64,000 nt of DNA from Peptostreptococcus sp. D1 (lineage in GTDB: Bacteria; Bacillota; Clostridia; Peptostreptococcales; Peptostreptococcaceae). The notes below the pieces were generated by a model. That model was not told the origin of the DNA and searched no databases. It was given only the letters and a program-made list of their open reading frames with translations. Shown in pieces: positions 18,315 to 25,738 of this stretch; within the stretch, counting starts at the first letter, position 1, and every line of letters starts with the position of its first letter. Position numbers and translations under genes: made by a program. The stretch is taken from positions 1 through 64,000 of the forward strand of contig NZ_FONP01000004.1 in the NCBI RefSeq assembly GCF_900112955.1, written 5' to 3'.

Positions 18315-18581
18315 ATGGCAAATATTAAGTCTGCTAAAAAAAGAATCAGTGTTATTGAAAAGAAAACTGCTCTTAATAGAGCTAGAAAATCTCAAATAAA
18401 AACTGCGATTAGAAGATTTGACGAAGCTGTAGAAGCAGGAAATAAGGAAGATGCATTGGCAAAATTCCAGTTAGCACAAAAGAAAATATACCAGGTTGCA
18501 TCAAAGGGTACTATCCACAAGAATGCTGCCGATAGAAAGGTTTCTAAGCTTGCAAACAGATTGAACTCAATAAACGCTTAA
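18315..18581 (+). CDS. rpsT: Ribosomal protein S20
   Basis: 88 residues, basic, all-helical small-subunit protein that binds the 5' domain of 16S rRNA. The start MANIKSAKKRI, the block 'RNRKSQIKTAIR'-like (here RARKSQIKTAIRRFDEAV) and the end 'IHKNAADRKVSKLANRLN' are diagnostic. TTAAGGAGGTGAAATAG precedes the ATG. It is one of only a few plus-strand genes, convergent with holA, as is common in Clostridia where rpsT lies beside holA and comEC. Confidence 0.97.
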   Translation: MANIKSAKKRISVIEKKTALNRARKSQIKTAIRRFDEAVEAGNKEDALAKFQLAQKKIYQVASKGTIHKNAADRKVSKLANRLNSINA

Positions 18582-18676
18582 TGAACGAATGATAGAGTTA
18601 TATCGACGGGTATGGCTCTTTAAAGGCAACGGATAGATTTTATCTTGTGTCAAACGTTTGAAAATACTAGATAACC

Positions 18677-18735
18677 AAAGGGACTGACTCGTATGTCCTT
18701 TTTGCCGTAGGTTGATATGCCTACGGTATTTTTTT
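18677..18735 (+). terminator. Two tandem hairpins downstream of rpsT
   Basis: First hairpin: AAAGGGAC (18677-18684) with GTCCTTTTT (18695-18703). Second: CCGTAGG (18705-18711) with CCTACGG (18720-18726), followed by TATTTTTTT. The second is a strong plus-strand terminator. The 95 bases between the rpsT stop and the first hairpin contain further short complementary segments (for example AGATTTTATCT and CAAACGTTTG), which suggests a structured 3' region of unknown role. Confidence 0.7.
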
Positions 18736-18775
18736 ATAATAAAGCCAGTACCTATGAAAACAAAAATTCGCACTT

Positions 18776-18817
18776 TAAAAAAATTCACCGAAAGTAATCA
18801 CTTGCGGTGAATTTTTT
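18776..18817. terminator. Bidirectional terminator between rpsT and holA
   Basis: AATTCACCG (18782-18790) pairs with CGGTGAATT (18805-18813), with A-runs on the left and T-runs on the right on both strands. It ends holA on the minus strand five bases after the stop codon. Confidence 0.85.
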
Positions 18818-18821
18818 CCAA

Positions 18822-19859
18822 TTAATTAGCTGACGAACAATATTTCAATATAAAAATCTCAGATACCAGCTTATCATCCATTAGTCCTGTTTTTATTTTA
18901 TAGTCGCTTTCAGATAAATAGTTTAATATATTAAAAATTGTATCATTATCAAAATTATTGGCATATCTTACAAGTTTATTTAAAACATACTTGTTAATTT
19001 TTAAATTTTCACTTATTACAGCAACCGGTATCTTTTTTTCAACAAGACTCTTTATCTGTAATATTTGATTGAATTGCCTTGATAGCATTGCCAATATCGA
19101 CAACATCGACTCTCCACTATCAATCATATCATCTAACACAGACATCGCTCTTTTAGAATTTTTGCTAGATATCATATCTATAAACAGAAAAATATCATTT
19201 TCAACCTTGTCGTTAATCAATAAATTTATAGAGGCTTTATCTATTTTTTTAGTGTCTAGAGCATACGAGGTCAGCTTATCTATTTCATTTTTTAAATCCG
19301 ATAGCGTGTTTTCAGAATTTTTATCTCTGTATCCACTTAGCTCTATAAAATAAGCTAGATCTGAATTTGTTATTTTAACATCTCTCTTAAAAAATTCATT
19401 TTTACACCAGCTCAATAGAGAAACATCATCTAATTTTTTTACATCACAAACCACTCCACTTTTTTCAAATACTTTCGATATGCTCTTTCTTTTATCTATA
19501 TCTCCATATACTGTAAACAACAAAATAGTCGTATTTGGCATATTACTCAGAACTTTTGTCAAAATATTTTCATCATCCTTAGAAATTGCTTTTTTTGATT
19601 TAAATATTTCTGCATCTCTTACTATAATAACTCTGTATTCTGACATAAAAGGGAGTGTTTCAACACTTGTCACAATACTATCTATATCAAATTCCTTACC
19701 ATCAATTATCGACAAATTGAAATCTGCAAGATTTTCATCGACTATACCCTTGATAATATTCTCAATTTCCTCTATCAAATAAAAATCTTTTCCATAAATC
19801 AAGTATAGATTTTTGTAATTCCCATTTTCAAGAGAATCAATCAATGCCTTCCTCTCCAT
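18822..19859 (-). CDS. holA: DNA polymerase III delta subunit
   Basis: 345 residues, clamp-loader delta subunit that opens the beta sliding clamp. Typical blocks are the N-terminal 'ENGNYKNLYLIYGKDFYLIEE' followed by a helix, 'PFMSEYRVIIVRDAEIF' (the Firmicute delta clamp-interaction region) and the C-terminal 'ILAMLSRQFNQILQIK'. As expected for delta there is no functional Walker A. A frame 16 codons longer exists, but AAAAAGGAG lies 6 bases before the ATG at 19859, so that start is preferred. It follows comEC after a 44-base gap, the usual clostridial order. Confidence 0.9.
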   Translation of the reverse strand: MERKALIDSLENGNYKNLYLIYGKDFYLIEEIENIIKGIVDENLADFNLSIIDGKEFDIDSIVTSVETLPFMSEYRVIIVRDAEIFKSKKAISKDDENILTKVLSNMPNTTILLFTVYGDIDKRKSISKVFEKSGVVCDVKKLDDVSLLSWCKNEFFKRDVKITNSDLAYFIELSGYRDKNSENTLSDLKNEIDKLTSYALDTKKIDKASINLLINDKVENDIFLFIDMISSKNSKRAMSVLDDMIDSGESMLSILAMLSRQFNQILQIKSLVEKKIPVAVISENLKINKYVLNKLVRYANNFDNDTIFNILNYLSESDYKIKTGLMDDKLVSEIFILKYCSSAN

Positions 19860-19903
19860 AAAAAACTCCTTTTTAATATATTTCCCTCTGTTATAATATT
19901 CTA

Positions 19904-21199
19904 TCATTCAAAATTTTTTTTATCAACTATATCAAATTTGTTTTTAATAATAAAATACCTCTCTAAAAATATATCTATCAATATAACTATTACAAAATAT
20001 GAAATCATCGCTCCTATACCCATCTTTTTAATTACAATGTTGTTGACTCCATAATCTCCAATCATTTTTAGTACATAAATCAGCGTATCCAAAATATGCA
20101 CATTCACCTGAGAAATAGCCATCGATATAGCAAACGAAGCATTAAAAAAAATCATCGACAAAAAATCTAACACTAAAATAATCATAGCAAATGGTATTGC
20201 AACAATGTTTCCAATGATTGATACAGTCGAGACCTCTCCATAGAAAAATAGTATTATTGGAATGGTTAAAATATTTGCAGCAATTGAAATACATACAGAA
20301 TTAAAGCAGAGCAATAGCTTTAAGTATCTAGTAAAAATTCTTATTGACAACACTGTACCAAAGCTTAATAAAAAAGATGCATTGTATATTACATTAGGAT
20401 TTACTATTATAAATATACTCGAGAGTACATATACGACATTTTCAATATCGAAATCTCTATCAAGAAAAAAAGAAGTATATAATACTGCCATCATTGATAT
20501 TGCTCTGTAAATTGAGCTACCACCACCAATCATCAAGCTATATAGCATTATTATTATAAAAATGGCAATAATCTTTTTCAAATTACTTATTTTTCCCAGC
20601 AAAATCACAATCATATTGGCTATAAGTCCTATATGTAATCCAGAGATAGCCATTACATGACTTGTTCCTGAATCCTTAAAAATATATTGAATTTCTTCAT
20701 CAATGCTTTCAATCCTACCTATCACTAATGCATTGACTACACTAGATAGCTCCTTGTATAGAAACCTGTTTGTTTTGATAATATAATCCTTCGCTATAGA
20801 AAGCTTGCTCAATAAATAAGACCGTCCAACCAGCTTGAAATTTTTCGCCCTAAGATATCTATTTATCCCAACACTTTTTAAATACATTCCATAGTCAAAG
20901 CCCTTTACATTCATATTATCAAGGTCCTCACTTTCACCAAAGAAAACAACTCTGTCACCAATGCTTAAATCTGATATTCCATTTTTTTTATTCAATTCCC
21001 AATCATATTTTTTCACAGAAATCAATGAATCACTCACAATGTATTCAATGGTGCTTTTTTTGTATTTTTTATTGGTAATAACACCGCAAATCACCGAATT
21101 TCCATTTGATATAGAATCATTTACACTTTTATTGTCTTTAATATTGAACACAATAAAAACAGTCAAAATTAATATTAAAAGTCCTGGTCTTCTCATCAT
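19904..21199 (-). CDS. comEC: ComEC/Rec2-type DNA-uptake channel, short form
   Basis: 431 residues. ComEC forms the inner-membrane channel for DNA in natural transformation. Present: an N-terminal membrane anchor (residues 5-20), an OB-like DUF4131 region, the signature SHVMAISGLHIGL near 180, and about eight hydrophobic segments of the competence domain to residue 415. Missing: the C-terminal metallo-beta-lactamase domain that makes most ComEC proteins 700-800 residues long. A separate lipoprotein with that domain is encoded at 23864-24730. AAGGAGATTT precedes tandem ATG codons. Whether the organism is competent cannot be judged here. Confidence 0.85.
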   Translation of the reverse strand: MMRRPGLLILILTVFIVFNIKDNKSVNDSISNGNSVICGVITNKKYKKSTIEYIVSDSLISVKKYDWELNKKNGISDLSIGDRVVFFGESEDLDNMNVKGFDYGMYLKSVGINRYLRAKNFKLVGRSYLLSKLSIAKDYIIKTNRFLYKELSSVVNALVIGRIESIDEEIQYIFKDSGTSHVMAISGLHIGLIANMIVILLGKISNLKKIIAIFIIIMLYSLMIGGGSSIYRAISMMAVLYTSFFLDRDFDIENVVYVLSSIFIIVNPNVIYNASFLLSFGTVLSIRIFTRYLKLLLCFNSVCISIAANILTIPIILFFYGEVSTVSIIGNIVAIPFAMIILVLDFLSMIFFNASFAISMAISQVNVHILDTLIYVLKMIGDYGVNNIVIKKMGIGAMISYFVIVILIDIFLERYFIIKNKFDIVDKKNFE

Positions 21200-21284
21200 A
21201 AATCTCCTTGCAAATAAATAGTTACCTTCTAATTATTTTTAGGCATTTTTATGTAGAAAATACTTACTATACTAATATATTGCT

Positions 21285-21515
21285 TTGGAAATTTTTCTTG
21301 AATATTATGTAGTTAAAAAATGCTACAGAGTTGAAATAACTAGTAATCACAAAAAAATGCTCGAATTATTAAAAGCTAAGATGTATTCTTTGAATAAGCC
21401 TACAATATTAAAGGCATCTACTAATAAAAATAAGTACTTTTACAGTTTTTTCAAAAGCAATATTTGGCTAATAAATTACAATAAAGCGTTGGCTATAGCC
21501 AACGCTTTATTGTAA
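21285..21515 (+). CDS. Doubtful short ORF, possible gene remnant
   Basis: 76 codons from a TTG on the plus strand, ending inside the palindrome 21470-21521. Residues such as 'CYRVEITSNHKKMLELLKAKMY' look protein-like, but there is no ribosome binding site, no ATG near the start and no recognised family. It may be a remnant or chance frame in the 397-base gap 21200-21596, which otherwise holds only A/T-rich sequence and the palindrome. Confidence 0.2.
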   Translation: MEIFLEYYVVKKCYRVEITSNHKKMLELLKAKMYSLNKPTILKASTNKNKYFYSFFKSNIWLINYNKALAIANALL

Positions 21516-21521
21516 TTTATT
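21470..21521. repeat. Perfect 52-base palindrome
   Basis: Bases 21470-21495 are the exact reverse complement of 21496-21521 with no loop; the core is GCGTTGGCTATAGCCAACGC flanked by A/T-rich arms. It lies 75 bases past the stop of the acetyltransferase gene (minus strand) and could act as a transcription terminator in RNA form, although no U-tract follows. Confidence 0.85.
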
Positions 21522-21596
21522 TATTGGTATTATTTTATTATAGATGAGTATAGCATTTCAGCTCCATGAAATTAAAAGAAAAAAATTATTACTATA

Positions 21597-22784
21597 TTAC
21601 ACATATTCATTGATATGGTTTACTTCTTTGGAAAAGGATAATAGATTTTCAAGTCTATTCTTCAATCCATTCTCTTTCACAGAAAAATAGTCTTCTCTCA
21701 ATTTTAAGGCTTCATCTACACTAGAATATTTTGTAAAAATTTTTGTCGCTTCAGCAATATCCAGTTCAATTTCATATTCCTTACTACAGCTATCTTCTAC
21801 AAATAAAGTCCCTGATTTATTTACCAGCCTAAATACCTTATCATTATTAGATAGATATTCATCATTAATTTTTATCAAAATACTTTCTTCGTCCAAAGCT
21901 TTTCTTATAACAAATCCACAAGCATTAATAAATTTCTTAAAATCAATAATCCTAGCCATCATAAAAGGCTTAATTTCAAAGGTAGCATCCTTTGGATTAT
22001 CCAATAAAAGCCTTAGTGGATCATCAATTGAGCTCATCATTTCTACTCTTTTGCACTGTGTATTATGGTTAAATACAAACTTTAAAATAGATTTGTATGA
22101 TGTGATATCTATTGAATAAATTTCTCTAATTGTGAACACTCCACCTGATATTGAATAGACGATATAACCGGAGGGTATTCCACTAATATAGTTGATATAT
22201 ATGCTTCCGCCATCAACATCCATCTCTTCAATCAAATCAAAAAAATAGGCTTCATCTCTTAAAGCAAATCCATTATAATCAGATGCAGCCAAACTATAAA
22301 TATTTTTCAATTCAGAAGCATCTTTCGTAGTTGCCTTTTTAAAATCACCAATATATTTAAATTTTTTGAGATCAAAAATATCCACACTATTTAAAATCAT
22401 ATCATAACAATTGGAAAATCCGAATTTAGTATATAGTCTAAAATCAATCGGCATCAATATACTAATACTTTGACCTCTTCTTAACATTTCCTTCAAGGAT
22501 TCTATCATCATATCATTCATGATTCCCCTACCTCTTGCTTCTGGTAAAGTGGAAACACCAACCACATATGAAGTATTAAACTTCTTACCATTCATCAATA
22601 TATCATGCTGATTCAGATGAATAGAAGAAATGAGTCTATCTCCATCCTTTGATATCACTACGTTGTTATGATTAAGCTTCTTATCAAAGTAGAAATTAAC
22701 ATAAGCCTCACTATCCTCAAAGCAGTATTTCCAGATATCTTTTATCTGATTGATTTCATCTTTTTTACATAATCTAATTTCCAT
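21597..22784 (-). CDS. GNAT-family N-acetyltransferase, Eis-like
   Basis: 395 residues with the three-part layout of Eis-type acetyltransferases: a GNAT domain (about 1-135), a second degenerate GNAT region, and a C-terminal sterol-carrier-like domain. The acetyl-CoA loop is visible as VSTLPEARGRGIMNDMM, followed by 'SILMPIDFRLYTKFGFSNC', a typical Eis block. Eis enzymes acetylate amines of aminoglycosides or peptides, but many family members have unknown substrates. GAGGTGTCAT precedes the ATG. It is 14 bases downstream of the DUF2156 gene, so the two acyltransferase-fold genes form a small operon. Confidence 0.8.
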   Translation of the reverse strand: MEIRLCKKDEINQIKDIWKYCFEDSEAYVNFYFDKKLNHNNVVISKDGDRLISSIHLNQHDILMNGKKFNTSYVVGVSTLPEARGRGIMNDMMIESLKEMLRRGQSISILMPIDFRLYTKFGFSNCYDMILNSVDIFDLKKFKYIGDFKKATTKDASELKNIYSLAASDYNGFALRDEAYFFDLIEEMDVDGGSIYINYISGIPSGYIVYSISGGVFTIREIYSIDITSYKSILKFVFNHNTQCKRVEMMSSIDDPLRLLLDNPKDATFEIKPFMMARIIDFKKFINACGFVIRKALDEESILIKINDEYLSNNDKVFRLVNKSGTLFVEDSCSKEYEIELDIAEATKIFTKYSSVDEALKLREDYFSVKENGLKNRLENLLSFSKEVNHINEYV

Positions 22785-22798
22785 ATGACACCTCGTGA

Positions 22799-23704
22799 CT
22801 ATATTTCTCTTACCGTATATTTTTCAACGAACCTTTCCGGATAATATGAAAGCTTTGCTTTTCTCAGCCCAGGGACTCCCATATCTTCTTCTCTGTTTAC
22901 CCACTTTACATCTGGGAATATATCAGCTACAAACATTTTATTTATGTATGGATACAATCCTCTAATATCTGCATTCGCTTTTTCAATATGAATTAATGCC
23001 ATATCATCATTTATTTTTTCGCCCATACTGAAGGCCTGTAATTTTCCATCAATAAAAACTCCATATATTTTCAGCTTATCTTTTATTTTATCATAATTGT
23101 CGAAAAGCTTCTTCATACCAATGTACTCATCGTCTATGCTGTTTTCGAAATCCTCATCTCCATTTTTTGTCTCATTCCATTCGTTCAACAAGCTAAAACA
23201 GGCTGGAAAATCGTCTTCATTTAGAAGCCTTCTCTCAATTCTACCCTCATATTCTTTTGTAAAGAAGTTAATATGATTTCTTTTACCACTCAGCTTTCTA
23301 CCCTTCAAGGTTCTCATCTTTTCAGCATCATACACATAATCAAATATATCTCTTTCCTCAATGTAGTCAAACTTACCTGGATAAAGCTCCCTTAGCATTG
23401 TTACAACACTTGAATCAATACCTCTAAAATATACCTTATTTTTATCCGTATCAAACCAATTTATTGCATATTCTATTGCTTCCGGAATCCTTTCCTTTGG
23501 TGCCAAGGGCAAAATCGAGAATATTTCTCCCTCATGCTCACCTACCAAAACGGCAAAGCCATCTCCAATATGGTAGCAAGTCTTATACGCATGCTGCCAC
23601 ATAAATAATGTATTAAAACAGTATTCACAAGCCTCATAATCGACCATCTCGAAATACTTATCTAATACCTCCTTTGATTCTATATTTATTTCTTTAAATT
23701 CCAT
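22799..23704 (-). CDS. DUF2156 (LPG-synthase C-terminal-like) protein
   Basis: 301 residues of the family that resembles the catalytic domain of phosphatidylglycerol lysyltransferase (two GNAT-like halves). Diagnostic segments: 'YDAEKMRTLKGRKLSGKRNHI' (about 104-124), 'SLLNEWNETK', 'KIYGVFIDGKLQAFSMGE', 'IHIEKANADIRGLYPYIN' and the end 'VNREEDMGVPGLRKAKLSYYP'. There is no membrane domain, so it is a soluble stand-alone form; members of this type may transfer an aminoacyl group from tRNA, but the substrate is unknown. AGGGAGATGTAAT precedes the ATG. Confidence 0.8.
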   Translation of the reverse strand: MEFKEINIESKEVLDKYFEMVDYEACEYCFNTLFMWQHAYKTCYHIGDGFAVLVGEHEGEIFSILPLAPKERIPEAIEYAINWFDTDKNKVYFRGIDSSVVTMLRELYPGKFDYIEERDIFDYVYDAEKMRTLKGRKLSGKRNHINFFTKEYEGRIERRLLNEDDFPACFSLLNEWNETKNGDEDFENSIDDEYIGMKKLFDNYDKIKDKLKIYGVFIDGKLQAFSMGEKINDDMALIHIEKANADIRGLYPYINKMFVADIFPDVKWVNREEDMGVPGLRKAKLSYYPERFVEKYTVREI

Positions 23705-23777
23705 TATTACATCTCCCTGCTATTTTATCAAATAATTTATTAAAATTTAAAAAATCAAGTTTATTTTTACTATCGTT

Positions 23778-23805
23778 TTGACTATATTCATATAACTATG
23801 ATATA
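23778..23805 (+). promoter_or_regulatory. Candidate promoter of the metallo-beta-lactamase lipoprotein gene
   Basis: TTGACT (23778-23783) and GATATA (23800-23805) with 16-base spacing, 58 bases before the ATG at 23864. It lies in the 159-base region divergent from the DUF2156 gene. Confidence 0.4.
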
Positions 23806-23863
23806 CCCTTTTTTATAAAAAGTAAACCAAAAAGTTACGATTTAATAGGAGACAACGTTTTTT

Positions 23864-24730
23864 ATGAAAAAAATTCTCAAATATATAATTGTTATTGCTA
23901 TATTAATATTTACGACCTCTTGTTCAAAAGATAAAGCACTTGAGGTTCATGTTATTGATGTTGACCAAGGAGATTCTACATTGATTATTACCCCCGATAA
24001 AAAGTCCATTTTAATCGACGCAGGTGAAGATATTTATGCAAGAAATGTAATAAGAGAACTGAAAATTTCAGGAGTTAATCGAATTGATATCGTTGTTGCA
24101 ACACATTTTGATAAGGATCATATCGGAGGCTTAGACAAAATAGTGAACACCTTTAAAGTTTCTAATATTTTTGTGCCTCCAGGTGCCGTATCACATCAAG
24201 ACTACTATGAATTTATCAACTCATGTAAAAATAAATGTATAAAACCATCTGTAATTAACGATTTTATCAGCCTCAAGCTTGGAGCAGAAACAGCAATTGA
24301 CTTTTTATCACCAATATATAGTAATACAAAATACGAAATTGAGTCTGAAATAACTGACTCAAAAGAAATAAACAAAAACTCAATAGTATTTTTATTAAGA
24401 TGCTTTAACCACAAGCTTATTTTTACAGGTGATATTGATTCAGAGGTAGAAGATAAGATTTTAAATTTATACAATTTAGAAAATACCTCTTTTTTAAAGG
24501 TAGCTCATCATGGAAGCAAATCATCTACCTCTGAAAATTTTATCAAGGAGCTGACTCCTAAAATATCATCAATATCCTGTGGATATGGCAATAGATATGG
24601 TCACCCACACAAAGAAACTCTCAACACATTAAATAAATACAAATCAAGGATATACAGGACTGATGTAAATGGAACTATGACATTCTATTTTACCGATAAA
24701 GGTATCTACTCCAAAGAAAAATACGAATAA
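23864..24730 (+). CDS. ComEC-like metallo-beta-lactamase lipoprotein
   Basis: 288 residues. A signal peptide ends in the lipobox FTTSC (Cys about 20), so the mature protein is probably lipid-anchored outside the membrane. The rest is a metallo-beta-lactamase fold of the ComEC C-terminal type: 'VDVDQGDSTLI'-like opening (VIDVDQGDSTLII), the zinc motif THFDKDHIGG, 'IFTGDIDSE', 'LKVAHHGSKSST' and 'GHPHKETL'. Such domains are proposed to degrade the non-transforming DNA strand; a role with the short ComEC at 19904-21199 is an inference. AGGAG lies 12 bases before the ATG, a slightly long spacing. Confidence 0.85.
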   Translation: MKKILKYIIVIAILIFTTSCSKDKALEVHVIDVDQGDSTLIITPDKKSILIDAGEDIYARNVIRELKISGVNRIDIVVATHFDKDHIGGLDKIVNTFKVSNIFVPPGAVSHQDYYEFINSCKNKCIKPSVINDFISLKLGAETAIDFLSPIYSNTKYEIESEITDSKEINKNSIVFLLRCFNHKLIFTGDIDSEVEDKILNLYNLENTSFLKVAHHGSKSSTSENFIKELTPKISSISCGYGNRYGHPHKETLNTLNKYKSRIYRTDVNGTMTFYFTDKGIYSKEKYE

Positions 24731-24739
24731 CCACTTAAC

Positions 24740-24905
24740 CACTACCATTAATGTATATAAATCCATTTGATTAGTTTTTTTAATATATTTTATATATGTA
24801 GCCACTTAATTTGTTTTTTTCAATTAAACTAGCTATTTGATTTGATTCCTTTAATTATAGTGACTACCTAGTTGTTTTTTTACGTATGCAGTTACTTGAT
24901 TAGCT
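24740..24905. repeat. Degenerate A/T-rich repeats
   Basis: Three to four loosely similar blocks of about 35-45 bases, each with the pattern TTGTTTTTTT/TTGATTCCTTT followed by a TAG-x-CACTTAATT or AGTTACTTGATT-like segment. They fill the space between the lipoprotein and tcdA stop codons. Similarity was judged by eye. Confidence 0.4.
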
Positions 24906-25602
24906 CTCTTACTATATATGAAGCTATAATCAGTCCAGCAGCCGACGGAACAAATGATACACTTCCATTTACTCTCTTCTTTTTACCATCAGCTTCATCA
25001 ACACCTGTTTCTGATGGTTTTTCTTTGGAATAAACTACAGCTAGTCTCCTAATTCCCATTTTCTTTGATTCTCTTCTTATTATTTTTGCCAACGGACACA
25101 TTTCAGTCTTATATATATCCGAAATTTCAATCTTCGTAGGATCTAGCTTATTACCCATTCCCATTGAACTAATCAATCTTAATTTTTTGTTATCACATTC
25201 TTTTATTAATGCCAATTTTGATTTTACCATATCTATTGCATCTACTACGAAATCGTAATGTTCGCACAAAAAATCAGAGCAATTTTCTTCTGTCAATAGA
25301 GCACATACTTTCCTTATATTTAAATTTGGATTAATATCAAGAGCCCGTTCATACATTACATCTACTTTATTTTTTCCAATACTAGAATTTAAAGCAATAA
25401 TCTGCCTATTGATATTTGTTTCATCCACTTTATCAAAATCGACAATAGTTATATTGCCCACTCCTGCTCTTATTAGTGATTCTACTACGAAACCACCTAC
25501 CCCACCTACTCCAAATACTAGGATATTGGCATCTCTCAACTTATCTATTCCATCGCTTCCAACGACTATTTCAGTCCTCTGTTTAAAATCATTTCTTATC
25601 AT
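24892..25602 (-). CDS. tcdA: tRNA threonylcarbamoyladenosine dehydratase (E1-like)
   Basis: 236 residues of the ThiF/E1 superfamily. TcdA (CsdL) cyclises t6A37 of tRNAs to ct6A using ATP. Seen: start 'KQRTEIVVGSDGIDKLRDANILVFGVGGVGGFVVESL' with the nucleotide motif GVGGVG (31-36), 'RAGVGNITIVDFDKVDETNINRQ', the adenylation segment ending in SKLALI, and 'DPTKIEISDIYKTEMCPLAK'. The C-terminal 'NGSVSFVPSAAGLIIAS' is also typical of TcdA rather than ThiF or MoeB. No partner sulfur-transfer gene is adjacent. Confidence 0.9.
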   Translation of the reverse strand: MIRNDFKQRTEIVVGSDGIDKLRDANILVFGVGGVGGFVVESLIRAGVGNITIVDFDKVDETNINRQIIALNSSIGKNKVDVMYERALDINPNLNIRKVCALLTEENCSDFLCEHYDFVVDAIDMVKSKLALIKECDNKKLRLISSMGMGNKLDPTKIEISDIYKTEMCPLAKIIRRESKKMGIRRLAVVYSKEKPSETGVDEADGKKKRVNGSVSFVPSAAGLIIASYIVRELIK

Positions 25603-25712
25603 CGGCTAGCCCTTTCTTCTTAATGATAGTTCTTCTCTTTTCAGGTTTAAATTTGAAGCTACAAACTATTTTATAAACATATTTAATATCTGTCAACCAA
25701 TAAAAGAAATGA

Positions 25713-25731
25713 GGCTGACATAAAGCCAGCC
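25713..25731 (-). terminator. Possible hairpin after the leucine-rich-repeat gene
   Basis: GGCTG (25713-25717) and CAGCC (25727-25731) flank a short loop just past the stop codon; T-rich sequence follows on both sides. The stem is only 5 bp. Confidence 0.45.
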
Positions 25732-25738
25732 AATCTTT

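Noticed and set aside
18582-18735. Known riboswitch class downstream of rpsT
   Set aside because: No recognised core of glycine, SAM, lysine, c-di-GMP, T-box, purine or tetrahydrofolate aptamers was found by eye.
24740-24905. Possible CRISPR array
   Set aside because: Blocks are degenerate and poly-T rich, spacers are not unique, and no cas genes are present.
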